From Bordetella parapertussis (GTDB lineage Bacteria > Pseudomonadota > Gammaproteobacteria > Burkholderiales > SG8-41): a stretch of 44,899 bases of DNA. The position numbers and the translations under genes are program-made. The notes under the pieces are model-generated. The model had not been told where the DNA came from and made no database searches. It saw only the letters and a program-made list of their open reading frames with translations. The stretch lies in contig CAMDLH010000029.1 in assembly GCA_945901405.1 (NCBI GenBank), positions 1-44,899 on the forward strand, in the 5' to 3' direction. Shown here in pieces: positions 31,507 through 40,285 of this stretch. The stretch's first letter is position 1; the number at the start of each line of letters is the position of its first letter.

Positions 31507-33957
31507 TCAGACCAACGCCGTGTCCGATTGGCGCGTCAAGCGCAGCGCATTGGCCACCACCAGCAACGATGAAATCGACATGCCCAGTGCCGCGGCGAGT
31601 GGCGTGACGTGGCCCGTCAACGCCAGCGGCACGGCTATCAGGTTGTAGGCCGCCGCCCACGCCAGATTCTGATGAATCACGCGTAGCGTGCGCCGCGCCG
31701 CATGCACCGCGCCGAGCAGCGGCAGCAGCGAGCCGCCATGCAGCACCACGTCGGCGGCGGTTTGCGCCAGCGCCGTGCCGGAGGCCAGCGCGATCGACAC
31801 CTGCGCCTGCGCCAGCACGGGCGCGTCGTTGACCCCATCGCCGATCATCGCCACCACCGCGCCGCTCGCTTGAAGATCGCGCACGTATTGGAGTTTGGCG
31901 GCGGGAGAAGCCGCGCCGCGCACCTCGCGGATGCCGAGTTTTTCCGCCACGCGCAGCGCGTGGACCTCGCGATCACCCGACAGCAGGCACACCGTGACGC
32001 CGCTTTCCTGCAATTCACGCACCGCGCGCCGCGCATTGGCGCGCAGCGGGTCTCCCAGGGTGAACAATGCGATCCAGCCGCGTTCATCGCCCAACACCAC
32101 GCTCACCACGTCGTCGCTGATCAGCGTCACATCATCGGTCGGCGCAAGTCCGTGCAGTTCGGCGACAAATTGCACGGAGCCGATGCGCATGCGGCGGCCA
32201 TCGACGATGCCTTCGATGCCATTGCCCTGGTAGTTGCGTGGTGCGGCGGCGCACGCCACCGGCGGCGCGGGCGAGTCGATGATCGCGCGCGCCACCGGAT
32301 GTTCCGATGCCGCCTCGAGCGCGCGCGCGTACGCGAGACACGTGTCGCGATTCACGCCGCCCAGCGGAAATACGCCCATCAGCGTCATGCGTCCGTCGGT
32401 CAGGGTGCCGGTCTTGTCGAACACAAAATGTGTTGCGCGTGCCAGCGTTTCGAGTGCGTGGCCGCGCGTGAGCAATACGCCCGTGCGTTGCAGCGCGCCG
32501 GTGGCGGCGGTCAGCGCGGCCGGTGTCGCCAGCGCCAGCGCGCACGGACAGGTGATTACCAGCAGCGCCAGGGTTATTTCAAAAACCCTTGAATAATCAA
32601 TAACATACCATACTCCCGCCGAGACGGAGGCGAGCGCCAGCAGTGCCGCGGAAAAATAACCCGCGGCGCGATCGGCGAGCGCCGCCAGGCGCGGCTTTTC
32701 GCTCAATGCGCGATCCATCAGCCGCGTGATGCTGGCGAGCGTGGTGTCGTGGCCGATTTTTTCCACCCGCATTTCGAGCACGCCCGAATAATTCACCGCG
32801 CCCGCGATCAACGGGTCGCCCTGGCGCTTGGGTATGGCGCGCGATTCGCCGGTCAATAACGATTCGTCGCACGCACTCACCCCGGAGACCACCACGCCGT
32901 CGGCGGGAATCGCCGCACCCGGCTTCACCAGCACACGGTCGCCGGGCGCGAGCAACACCACCGGCACGCTTTCGGCGGAGCCGTCGTCGCGCAGGCGCTG
33001 CGCTACCGCCGGCAGCAAGCGCGGCAGACGGTCCTGCGCGCGCGCGGCGCGGGTGCGCGCTTCGAGTTCCAGATAACGCGCCCCCAGCAACAAGAAAACG
33101 AACATCGAAACCGAGTCGAAATACACCGTGCCCGCGCCGGTGAGCGTAGCCGCGACGCTGGCGGCAAACGCCGCGACGATGCCGAGCGTGACCGGCGCAT
33201 CCATGCTGATGCGGCGCGCACGCAGCCCGCGCCATGCACCGATGTAGAACGGCACAGCCGACCATGCAATTACCGGCAGCGTCAGCGCGAGGCTGGCGAA
33301 CTGCATCAGCCGTTCGATATCGCGCGGCATCGCGCCGTCGGCAAGGTATACCGGCACCGCGTACATCATCACCTGCATCATGCCGAATGCCGCGACAAAC
33401 AGCCGCCACAGCAGCGTGCGCCGCTCGGCGGCAAGCGCCGTTTCGGAACGTCCCGGATCGTAGAGCTGCACGCCGTAACCGAGCGTGGAAATCGCCGCGA
33501 GAATGGCGCTCAATTTGACCTTGCTGTCGTCCCAGCGCACCTGCGCGCGCCGCGCGGTGAAGTTGATCGACACCTGGCGCACGCCCTCGACGCGGCCCAC
33601 GCATTGCTCGATCAGCCACAGGCACGCGGCGCAGGTCACGCCTTCAAGCAGCAACGCCGCTTCACGTTCGCCGCCGCCACACTCGCGCACATAGTCGCGT
33701 TGCACCTGCTGTAAATCGTATACGGCGTAGTGCGCGGCGGCGGCGTCGCCCGCCCTGGGCGGCAACGCCAAACGGCGCTGGTAGTACGATCCCAGTCCGC
33801 GCCCGCTGATCATACTTGCCACCGCCTGACAGCCGCGGCAACAGGTGGCGTGTTCGACGCCATCGACCAGCACCGGATAGGCACGTGCGTTTAGCGGAAG
33901 TCCGCAGTGGAAACAACCGGCGGCGTGCGCCCGCATCGCAATTTGCGCAGTGGTCAT
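31507..33957 (-). CDS. ccoI: copper-transporting P-type ATPase CcoI (FixI)
   Basis: An 816-residue P1B ATPase. The N-terminal part has a cysteine-rich segment (C15, C18, C39, C40, C43), then a heavy-metal-associated domain with GVTCAACLW (C109, C112). The membrane metal site is ITCPCALALA, the phosphorylation site VFDKTGTLTDG and the hinge MIGDGVNDAPVL. CcoI supplies copper for the CuB centre of cbb3 oxidase. The ATG at 33957 was chosen since homology begins at once; the open frame extends over 400 bp upstream but that part is antisense to aat. It is complete and preceded by a class II FNR promoter, while the downstream ccoS-ccoNOQP region is destroyed. Confidence 0.94.
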   Translation of the reverse strand: MTTAQIAMRAHAAGCFHCGLPLNARAYPVLVDGVEHATCCRGCQAVASMISGRGLGSYYQRRLALPPRAGDAAAAHYAVYDLQQVQRDYVRECGGGEREAALLLEGVTCAACLWLIEQCVGRVEGVRQVSINFTARRAQVRWDDSKVKLSAILAAISTLGYGVQLYDPGRSETALAAERRTLLWRLFVAAFGMMQVMMYAVPVYLADGAMPRDIERLMQFASLALTLPVIAWSAVPFYIGAWRGLRARRISMDAPVTLGIVAAFAASVAATLTGAGTVYFDSVSMFVFLLLGARYLELEARTRAARAQDRLPRLLPAVAQRLRDDGSAESVPVVLLAPGDRVLVKPGAAIPADGVVVSGVSACDESLLTGESRAIPKRQGDPLIAGAVNYSGVLEMRVEKIGHDTTLASITRLMDRALSEKPRLAALADRAAGYFSAALLALASVSAGVWYVIDYSRVFEITLALLVITCPCALALATPAALTAATGALQRTGVLLTRGHALETLARATHFVFDKTGTLTDGRMTLMGVFPLGGVNRDTCLAYARALEAASEHPVARAIIDSPAPPVACAAAPRNYQGNGIEGIVDGRRMRIGSVQFVAELHGLAPTDDVTLISDDVVSVVLGDERGWIALFTLGDPLRANARRAVRELQESGVTVCLLSGDREVHALRVAEKLGIREVRGAASPAAKLQYVRDLQASGAVVAMIGDGVNDAPVLAQAQVSIALASGTALAQTAADVVLHGGSLLPLLGAVHAARRTLRVIHQNLAWAAAYNLIAVPLALTGHVTPLAAALGMSISSLLVVANALRLTRQSDTALV

Positions 33958-33986
33958 GGATGGGTAAATAAGGTTATTGGCCGTTG

Positions 33987-34028
33987 ATACTAAAGGCCGC
34001 CGGCGTCCGCCGCTTTGACATGGATCAA
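33987..34028 (-). promoter_or_regulatory. FNR-type class II promoter of ccoI
   Basis: TTGACATGGATCAA (34015-34028) has one mismatch to TTGAT-N4-ATCAA. On the minus strand TAGTAT (33992-33987) is a good -10. The start predicted near 33980 puts the box at -41.5 and leaves about 23 nt of leader. FNR/Anr control of cbb3 assembly genes is well established. Confidence 0.75.
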
Positions 34029-34059
34029 ACTCGGGCATCGGAAGGTACGGCAAAAGACA

Positions 34060-34065
34060 TACAAT
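34060..34065 (+). promoter_or_regulatory. TACAAT -10 directly before aat
   Basis: TACAAT ends 7 bp before the aat ATG (34072), the usual distance from a -10 to a transcription start. No Shine-Dalgarno and no good -35 are visible, so aat may be transcribed as a leaderless message. Confidence 0.35.
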
Positions 34066-34071
34066 ATTCAG

Positions 34072-34767
34072 ATGATTCCCTGGCTGGGCGCGCACGATCC
34101 GTTTCCTCCGCTGACCATGGCGCTTGCCGAGCCCAATGGCCTGCTCGCCGCCGGCGGCGGCCTGACCGCCGCGCGGCTGATCGATGCCTACCGGCGCGGC
34201 ATCTTTCCGTGGTTCAGCGACGGGCAACCGGTGTTGTGGTGGAGCCCTGATCCGCGCATGGTCTTGATCCCGGCGGAATTGAGCGTGAAGCGCTCGCTGA
34301 AAAAACGCATCCGCAACGCTGAATACGAAGTGCATGTCGATACCGCGTTTGAAGCGGTGATGCGCGCCTGCGCCGCGCCGCGCGATGGCCAATCAGGCAC
34401 GTGGATCACTGACGAGATGGTCGCAGCCTATACCGGGTTGCACCTGCGCGGCCTCGCGCATTCAGTGGAAACCTGGATCAACGGCGAACTCGCGGGCGGG
34501 CTTTACGGCGTGGCATTGGGCCGCATGTTCTATGGCGAATCGATGTTCACGCGCGTGACCGACGCCTCCAAGATCGCGCTCGCGCATCTCGTACGTCAAC
34601 TCGAACGTTGGGATTTCGGCCTGATTGATTGCCAGATGGCCACTGGACACCTCGCCTCGCTGGGCGCGCGCGAGATCGCACGCGCCGAGTTTGTACGCCG
34701 GGTCGAAGTATTGGTAAACTTGCAGCCACCGCGAAACTGGTGCTTCGATAATGACTTATTTGAATGA
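34072..34767 (+). CDS. aat: leucyl/phenylalanyl-tRNA-protein transferase
   Basis: A 231-residue Aat. It starts [13 protein letters not shown], followed by [43 protein letters not shown] and [12 protein letters not shown], all strongly conserved. It transfers Leu or Phe from tRNA to N-terminal Arg/Lys of proteins, marking them for ClpAP (N-degron pathway). The ATG at 34072 matches the family start; the upstream extension covers the ccoI promoter. Its 3' end overlaps bpt by 17 bp, so the two N-degron transferases are co-translated. Confidence 0.96.
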   Translation: MIPWLGAHDPFPPLTMALAEPNGLLAAGGGLTAARLIDAYRRGIFPWFSDGQPVLWWSPDPRMVLIPAELSVKRSLKKRIRNAEYEVHVDTAFEAVMRACAAPRDGQSGTWITDEMVAAYTGLHLRGLAHSVETWINGELAGGLYGVALGRMFYGESMFTRVTDASKIALAHLVRQLERWDFGLIDCQMATGHLASLGAREIARAEFVRRVEVLVNLQPPRNWCFDNDLFE

Positions 34768-35476
34768 GTTTCCGCTTTCGGTATTGCAGTTTTACTCGAC
34801 CGCGCCGTATCCGTGCAGTTATCTGCCGGATCGCATGGCGCGCTCGCAGGTGGCCACTCCCAGCCATCTGATCGACACTTCGGTTTACAGCGAACTGGTG
34901 CGCGCGGGGTTTCGCCGCAGCGGCGCATTCACCTACCGCCCGCATTGCGACCACTGCCGCGCGTGCGTGCCGGTGCGCATCGCCGTCGATGAATTCAAGT
35001 CCAACCGCACGCAGCGGCGCACCGCCAAGCGTAACGCCGGCCTTGCCGTGCACATGCTCGAACTGAAATATCACGCCGAGCACTACGCGCTGTACCTGCG
35101 CTACCAGGCGCGGCGCCACAGCGGCGGCGGCATGGATCAGGACAGCCGCGAGCAGTACCGCCATTTTCTTTTGCAAAGCAACGTGAAATCGAAGTTGGTG
35201 GAGTTTCGCGACGAAGGCGCGCTGCGCATGGTGAGCATCATCGATCAACTCGAGGACGGCCTGTCCTCGGTCTACACGTTTTTCGATCCCGACAGGCTGA
35301 GCGAGAGCTTGGGCACCTACAACATTCTGTGGCAGATCGAACTGTGCCAGCGGCTGAAATTGCCGTATCTGTACCTCGGTTACTGGATCGCGCAAAGCCG
35401 CAAGATGGCCTACAAGGTGCAGTTCCAGCCCTTGCAGGGGCTGAGCGACGGCCGCTGGGAATCGATCAATCGCTGA
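34751..35476 (+). CDS. bpt: aspartate/glutamate leucyltransferase Bpt
   Basis: A 241-residue ATE1-fold transferase. N-terminal [20 protein letters not shown] and [23 protein letters not shown] give the conserved Cys set; the C-terminal [20 protein letters not shown] is the Bpt signature. It adds Leu to N-terminal Asp or Glu, again feeding the N-degron route. It overlaps aat and is followed three bases later by the response-regulator gene, so the N-degron pair and the two-component system may share a transcript. Full length, no anomalies. Confidence 0.96.
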   Translation: MTYLNEFPLSVLQFYSTAPYPCSYLPDRMARSQVATPSHLIDTSVYSELVRAGFRRSGAFTYRPHCDHCRACVPVRIAVDEFKSNRTQRRTAKRNAGLAVHMLELKYHAEHYALYLRYQARRHSGGGMDQDSREQYRHFLLQSNVKSKLVEFRDEGALRMVSIIDQLEDGLSSVYTFFDPDRLSESLGTYNILWQIELCQRLKLPYLYLGYWIAQSRKMAYKVQFQPLQGLSDGRWESINR

Positions 35477-35479
35477 CTC

Positions 35480-36163
35480 GTGCGCATCCTGATCATCGAG
35501 GACGACCCCGGCATCGCGGGCAACTTGTACGATTATCTGGAGTCGCGCGGGCACGCCGTCGATGCCGCGCCCGACGGTATTGCCGGTTTCAATCTTGCGT
35601 CCACCGGCGATTTCGACTGCATCCTGCTCGATATCGGCCTGCCGCGCATGGATGGCCTCGCGCTGTGCTGGCGGCTGCGCAATGAGGCGCACAAGGACAC
35701 GCCGGTGTTGATGATCACCGCGCGCGACACGCTCGAAGACAAACTGAAGGGCTTTGAGCATGGCGCCGACGACTATCTGGTCAAGCCGTTCGCGCTCAAA
35801 GAAGTCGAGGCGCGCCTTGATGCACTCCATCGCCGCCATGCGCACCGCGTAACCAAGCGCCCGCTTACCGCGGGTAGCATCGTGCTCGATCCACAAACCA
35901 TGAGCGTGACCGCCGCCGGCAAGGTGGTGACGCTGCCGCCCAAATGCGTGCGCCTGCTGCAAGCCATCCTGGCCGAGCCCGAGCGCATCCACAGTCGAGC
36001 CGGACTTGAATCAGCCGCGTGGGGCAAGCCGCAGGACAGCAGCGACTCGTTGCGCGTGCACATGCATTTGCTGCGCCGCGCGCTCACCGAGGCCGCGGGC
36101 TACGACCCGGTGAAAACGGTGCGCGGCGCCGGTTACCGGCTGGATATCCATGACAAAAATTAA
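35480..36163 (+). CDS. OmpR-family response regulator
   Basis: A 227-residue regulator. The receiver domain has the acidic pair E7-D8-D9, phospho-acceptor D51 (LLDIGLPRMDG), T80 and K102 (VKPFALKE). The C-terminal winged helix ends VKTVRGAGYRLD. GTG start with no Shine-Dalgarno, three bases after the bpt stop, so translation is coupled to bpt. It resembles the QseB/PmrA group by eye. It overlaps the kinase gene by 14 bp. Likely targets are the envelope genes immediately downstream. Confidence 0.93.
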   Translation: MRILIIEDDPGIAGNLYDYLESRGHAVDAAPDGIAGFNLASTGDFDCILLDIGLPRMDGLALCWRLRNEAHKDTPVLMITARDTLEDKLKGFEHGADDYLVKPFALKEVEARLDALHRRHAHRVTKRPLTAGSIVLDPQTMSVTAAGKVVTLPPKCVRLLQAILAEPERIHSRAGLESAAWGKPQDSSDSLRVHMHLLRRALTEAAGYDPVKTVRGAGYRLDIHDKN

Positions 36164-37412
36164 CCTGCGGCTGCGGGTCGCGCTCGCGTTCACCGTGGTG
36201 TTCTCCCTGATAGTTTCGGCGCTGGGCCTCACGCTGTACCTGGCCGCCTCCGAAATGGAGGATACGATGACAGACCAATTGCTCGACGGAGAAGTCACTT
36301 ACGTCATCGAGCGTTTGCGCCTCGACCCGCATATGACGCCGCCCATGAGTTCGAGCGTGAAGATCTGGATCGTGCGCACGCCCGCCGAGGCCGTTGCGCT
36401 GCCGGAATATCTGCGGGGTCAGGATGTCGGACAACGCGAAGTCTACCTTGGCAATAACGAGATACACGTAACCGTACGCGACTCAAACGGCGCGCGCATC
36501 TACGCCACCTACGACGTAAGTCTTAACGAGCAACGGCTCGAACGTTTCAAATGGCTGGTCGCGCTGTGCGTGCTCGCGGTCATTCTCATCTCGCTCACCG
36601 CCAGCTATTGGCTGTCCGGCGTACTGCTGAAACAAGTCACCGATCTCGCGCGCGCCGTAGAGCGCTTGCTGCCGGGCACGCATGCCACGCCGCTATCGCG
36701 GGCGGGACAAGAAGAGGAAGTCGCACAACTCGCCCGCGCGTTCGATGGTTACCGGCAGCGGCTGGCCGAAGTGCTGCGCCGCGAGCAGGAATTCACCGCG
36801 GATGCGAGCCACGAGTTGCGCACGCCGCTCACCGCGATACTCACCAGTTGCGAACTACTCGCGGCCGACGCGGCGCTGGCCGGGAAATCACGCGAGCGCG
36901 TCGTTCTGATCGACAGCGCGGCGCGGCGCATGAGCGCACAAATCGAATCACTGCTGTTTCTTGCGCGCGAGCAGCCGCCCGCGCAAGCGGAGCCGGTCAA
37001 CGTGGCCGAATGCGCGCGCGACGCGGCCCAGTCATGCGAAGCAGACGCCAAACTGCGTGGCGTGCGCATCGATATCGGCATCGCGCCGCAAGCCAACCTC
37101 GACCTCAGCCGCGAGGCGCTGCACCTCGTGCTGTCCAATTTGCTGCGCAACGCGGTGCAACATACGCGGCAGGGCAGCGTGCGTGTCGAGTTGCGCGGCA
37201 ATCGGCTGTCGGTGGCCGATACCGGCGGGGGCATCGCGCCCGAAGATCTGCCGCACGTATTCGAGCGCTACTACCGCGGCAGCGGCGGTGACAACGGCGC
37301 CGGTCTGGGCCTGGCCATCGTCAAGCGCGTTTGCGACCAGCACGGTTGGTCGATCCACGTTGACAGCCCGCCGGGGCGCGGCGCAAATTTCATAGTGACG
37401 TTTTCTGAATAA
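36150..37412 (+). CDS. sensor histidine kinase
   Basis: A 420-residue kinase with two membrane helices (residues about 8-33 and 135-158) around a roughly 100-residue periplasmic sensor. A HAMP-like linker follows. The H-box is FTADASHELRTPL (H221), the N-box NLLRNAVQHT, then ADTGGGI, and the G-box DNGAGLGLAIVK. It phosphorylates the regulator whose gene it overlaps. The signal is unknown; in related systems it is a cation, antimicrobial peptide or envelope stress. All catalytic boxes are intact. Confidence 0.94.
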   Translation: MTKINLRLRVALAFTVVFSLIVSALGLTLYLAASEMEDTMTDQLLDGEVTYVIERLRLDPHMTPPMSSSVKIWIVRTPAEAVALPEYLRGQDVGQREVYLGNNEIHVTVRDSNGARIYATYDVSLNEQRLERFKWLVALCVLAVILISLTASYWLSGVLLKQVTDLARAVERLLPGTHATPLSRAGQEEEVAQLARAFDGYRQRLAEVLRREQEFTADASHELRTPLTAILTSCELLAADAALAGKSRERVVLIDSAARRMSAQIESLLFLAREQPPAQAEPVNVAECARDAAQSCEADAKLRGVRIDIGIAPQANLDLSREALHLVLSNLLRNAVQHTRQGSVRVELRGNRLSVADTGGGIAPEDLPHVFERYYRGSGGDNGAGLGLAIVKRVCDQHGWSIHVDSPPGRGANFIVTFSE

Positions 37413-37424
37413 AAACTTGTTTAT

Positions 37425-37437
37425 AAACAAACACTTA
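37425..37437 (+). promoter_or_regulatory. AAACAAAYRCTTR element, copy 5 (before the LtaS-like gene)
   Basis: AAACAAACACTTA, 124 bp before the LtaS-like ATG and just after the kinase stop codon. It overlaps a perfect 14-bp palindrome, TTGTTTATAAACAA (37418-37431). Confidence 0.5.
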
Positions 37438-37548
37438 TGAAATTCTCGCAATTCCCGGTCATGTTCACGAGAACTTAACAACACGCCGCCTACACTCGCC
37501 CCCGGCAATTAATCGCGCGATACCATTCGCGTCAGCGGAGTTCGTGTA

Positions 37549-39519
37549 ATGAGAATATTCAAGGCGCGGCGTGCGCCGCTCACCGGCGCATCGGCGGCGT
37601 CAGCGGCATCGTGCCAGCGTTTTACTTTGGTGTGGCTGCTGATCGTCGCCATTTGCACTGTTTCGTTTCTAACGCGCGGCGTGCTCATGGCACGCGCGAT
37701 GAAGGCGGGGCAATTCGATCTGGCAGACGCGCCGCGCGTGTTCGCCGTTGGCCTTGGATACGATCTCATCACGGCTCTGTATCTCACCGCAGCGCTCACG
37801 ATTTACCTGCTGCTCGTCCCCGAGAGAATTTACAGCTGGCGCCTGCATCGCGTGGTGCTGGCTTGCTTTTCGGTGCTGTCGCTGTTCGGCCTGCTGTATC
37901 TGGGCATGGTGGAATATTTTTTCTTCGACGAATTCAATTCGCGCTTTAATTTTGTCGCGGTCGAATATCTGATTTACCCGCATGAGGTGTTCGTCAACAT
38001 CTGGCAATCGTATCCGGTGGGCAAGGCGTTGACAGCCGTCGCGCTCATCACATTGATCGCCTCGCTGCTGTTGCGCCGCCGCGTAGGCGCCGCACTCGTT
38101 GCGCGCACGCCGTTGCGGCTGCGCTGCGTGCATGCCGCGCTGCTGTTGGCGCTGCTCGCGGCAAGCCATTTCATGGTTGACAACGGCACCTGGCGTTCCG
38201 ATACCAACCGCGTCGCGGACGAGCTTGCCGCCAACGGGGTGTATTCGTTTTTCAGCGCCGCGATGAATAATCACCTTGATTATCCGCAGTTCTATGCCAC
38301 GCTGGATGCGCAAGAAGCGATCACGCGCGCGCGCAATCTGGTGGCGCAGCCGAACACCACGTTTGTGCCCGATGCACCGCATCCGCTGGCGCGCCGCGTG
38401 AGCTACCCCGGCCCGGCGAAGCCGCTGCACGTGGTGGTGCTGATCGAGGAATCGTTGGGCGCGGAATTCGTCGGCGAGTACAGCAAGCGCCCCGGACTCA
38501 CACCCAATCTGGACCGCATCGCCAATGAAAGCCTGGTGTTCACGCGCACCTACGCCAGCGGCACGCGCACGGTGCGCGGCATGGAAGCGGTCACCGCGTC
38601 GTTTCCGCCGCTGCCACCGGACTCCATCGTCAAACGCAGCCGCAACGAAGGCATGTTCAACTGGTCCACGGTGATGAGCGCGAATGGCTACACGCCCACC
38701 TTCATCTACGGCGGCTACGGCACCTTCGACAACATGAATTATTTTTTCAGCCGCAACGGCTACAAGGTGATCGACCGCACCGGCATGCCCAAGCCCGAGT
38801 TCGCCAACATCTGGGGCGTGTCGGACGTGGATTTGTTTCGCAATGCATTGAACACCTTCGATGCGCAACACCAGCGCGGCGAACGCATTTTCTCGGTGGT
38901 GATGACCACTTCCAACCACAAACCGTTTACGTTCCCGGCTGGCGTGCCCGGCGTGAAACCGCAAGGCGGCGGACGCGAGGCCGGCGCGCGTTACGCGGAT
39001 CACGCGATTGGTTATTTCATCGAGGAACTGAAGAAACGCCCCTACTTCGACAACACCATGGTGGTGATCGTCGCCGACCACGGCGCGCGCGCCTATGGCC
39101 GCGCCAGCATTCCCCTGCCGACTTATGAAATACCGTTCATGGTCTACAGCCCCAAACACGTGGCGCCGCGGCGCTTTGACGGCCTCACCAGCCAGCTCGA
39201 TGTCGCGCCCACGGTGCTGGGCCTGCTCAACCTCTCATACGACAGCCAGTTTTTCGGCAAGGACACGCTGATCGGCGATGCGCACAGCCGCTTCGCGGTG
39301 CTCAACCACAATCGCGATATCGCGCTGCTGCGCGACGAGCTAATGGCGCAGATCGGCTTTCGCAAATCGCGTTCGATGGTGGCGTACGACGCGGCCACGC
39401 GCAGATTGTCGCGGCTGCCGGATGACGACAACGCACTGCGCGACACGGAAGCCGTGTTCCAGATCGCCAACGAGGTGTTCAACATGCACCGCCCGCTGGC
39501 AGTGGCGCGGGCGCCGTGA
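37549..39519 (+). CDS. LtaS/OpgB-type membrane sulfatase-fold transferase
   Basis: A 656-residue protein with five N-terminal membrane helices (to about residue 215) and a periplasmic alkaline-phosphatase-superfamily domain. Visible metal-site parts are VVLIEESLG, the nucleophile region YASGTRTVRGME, and VIVADHGAR. Members transfer phosphoglycerol or phosphoethanolamine to envelope glycans or lipids. GGAG precedes the ATG. It overlaps the PAP2 gene by 4 bp (GTGA). An AAACAAACACTTA element lies 124 bp upstream, just after the kinase gene, so it may have its own regulated promoter. The exact donor and acceptor are not predictable. Confidence 0.9.
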   Translation: MRIFKARRAPLTGASAASAASCQRFTLVWLLIVAICTVSFLTRGVLMARAMKAGQFDLADAPRVFAVGLGYDLITALYLTAALTIYLLLVPERIYSWRLHRVVLACFSVLSLFGLLYLGMVEYFFFDEFNSRFNFVAVEYLIYPHEVFVNIWQSYPVGKALTAVALITLIASLLLRRRVGAALVARTPLRLRCVHAALLLALLAASHFMVDNGTWRSDTNRVADELAANGVYSFFSAAMNNHLDYPQFYATLDAQEAITRARNLVAQPNTTFVPDAPHPLARRVSYPGPAKPLHVVVLIEESLGAEFVGEYSKRPGLTPNLDRIANESLVFTRTYASGTRTVRGMEAVTASFPPLPPDSIVKRSRNEGMFNWSTVMSANGYTPTFIYGGYGTFDNMNYFFSRNGYKVIDRTGMPKPEFANIWGVSDVDLFRNALNTFDAQHQRGERIFSVVMTTSNHKPFTFPAGVPGVKPQGGGREAGARYADHAIGYFIEELKKRPYFDNTMVVIVADHGARAYGRASIPLPTYEIPFMVYSPKHVAPRRFDGLTSQLDVAPTVLGLLNLSYDSQFFGKDTLIGDAHSRFAVLNHNRDIALLRDELMAQIGFRKSRSMVAYDAATRRLSRLPDDDNALRDTEAVFQIANEVFNMHRPLAVARAP

Positions 39520-40223
39520 CCCCTGCCGTGCGGTTCTACGTCGCGCACCTGCTGCCCGCGGTGGCGGTTGCGCTGATGCTGGTATTGCTCGAACGCACGC
39601 ACATCGACACGAAATTGAGCAATTGGTATTTTGACGCCGCCACGCGCGAGTTTCCATTGCGCCACAATGCGTTTCTGGATGTGGTGATGCACCACTGGGC
39701 CAAGTACCTGGTGGCGCTGGTGGCGGTGGCCGCGTTGGCCGGCTATGCGATTACCTTCATCGTGCCGCGCCTGAAAACACTGCGCCCCCTGTTTCTGTTC
39801 GTGGCACTCGGCATGATGCTCGCACCTCTCACCGTGGCCATACTCAAGTTTCTCAGCGTGCGCCATTGTCCCTGGAGCCTCGAACTCTACGGCGGCTTCG
39901 CGCCGCACATCACCCTGTTCGATTCCTTTGCCGGCAACGTGGCGCCAGGGCGTTGCTTTCCCGCCGGACACGCCTCTACCGGGTTTTGCCTGTTCGCGTT
40001 TTATTTTCTTGGGCGTGCGCTCGGCAGCCGCGTGCTTGCGCAAGCAGGCCTGGCGTTGGGACTCATTGCCGGAATCGGCCTGGGCTGGGTGCGCATCGCG
40101 CAGGGCGCGCATTTTCTCACGCACGTGTTGTGGTCCGGCGTGGTGTGCTGGATCGTGATCACCATTCTGTATGCAAGAATTGTTGGGCCGAACGCTCCGG
40201 CGTACCCGGTGCGCTTGAGTTAA
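39516..40223 (+). CDS. PAP2-family membrane phosphatase
   Basis: A 235-residue six-helix phosphatase. The motifs are KFLSVRHCPW (variant of KxxxxxxRP), PAGHAST (PSGH-like) and GWVRIAQGAHFLTHVL (SRxxxxxH-like). The Asp expected after the last His in many members is V here. Homologues next to EptA/LtaS-type genes remodel lipid A or recycle the diacylglycerol/phospholipid products. GTG start overlapping the upstream transferase stop, so the two act together. Substrate inferred from context only. Confidence 0.87.
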   Translation: MTPAVRFYVAHLLPAVAVALMLVLLERTHIDTKLSNWYFDAATREFPLRHNAFLDVVMHHWAKYLVALVAVAALAGYAITFIVPRLKTLRPLFLFVALGMMLAPLTVAILKFLSVRHCPWSLELYGGFAPHITLFDSFAGNVAPGRCFPAGHASTGFCLFAFYFLGRALGSRVLAQAGLALGLIAGIGLGWVRIAQGAHFLTHVLWSGVVCWIVITILYARIVGPNAPAYPVRLS

Positions 40224-40255
40224 ATCAAGCGCTTGCGCGAAATCCGGCGTTAAAT
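40215..40255 (+). promoter_or_regulatory. FNR-type class II promoter of ald
   Basis: TTGAGTTAAATCAA (40215-40228) has one mismatch to TTGAT-N4-ATCAA. TTAAAT (40250-40255) starts 28.5 bp after the box centre; predicted start near 40262, 24 bp before the GTG of ald. The left half overlaps the last codons of the PAP2 gene. Confidence 0.65.
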
Positions 40256-40285
40256 GCACACTTGGCGGCTACAACGGAGGCTCAA

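Noticed and set aside
34547..35992. Long open frame (481 codons) on the minus strand
   Set aside because: Antisense to aat, bpt and the regulator, which are well-supported families.
37669..39159. Long open frame (496 codons) on the minus strand
   Set aside because: Antisense to the LtaS-like gene; composition (Arg, His, Gln rich) and lack of motifs mark it as a shadow.
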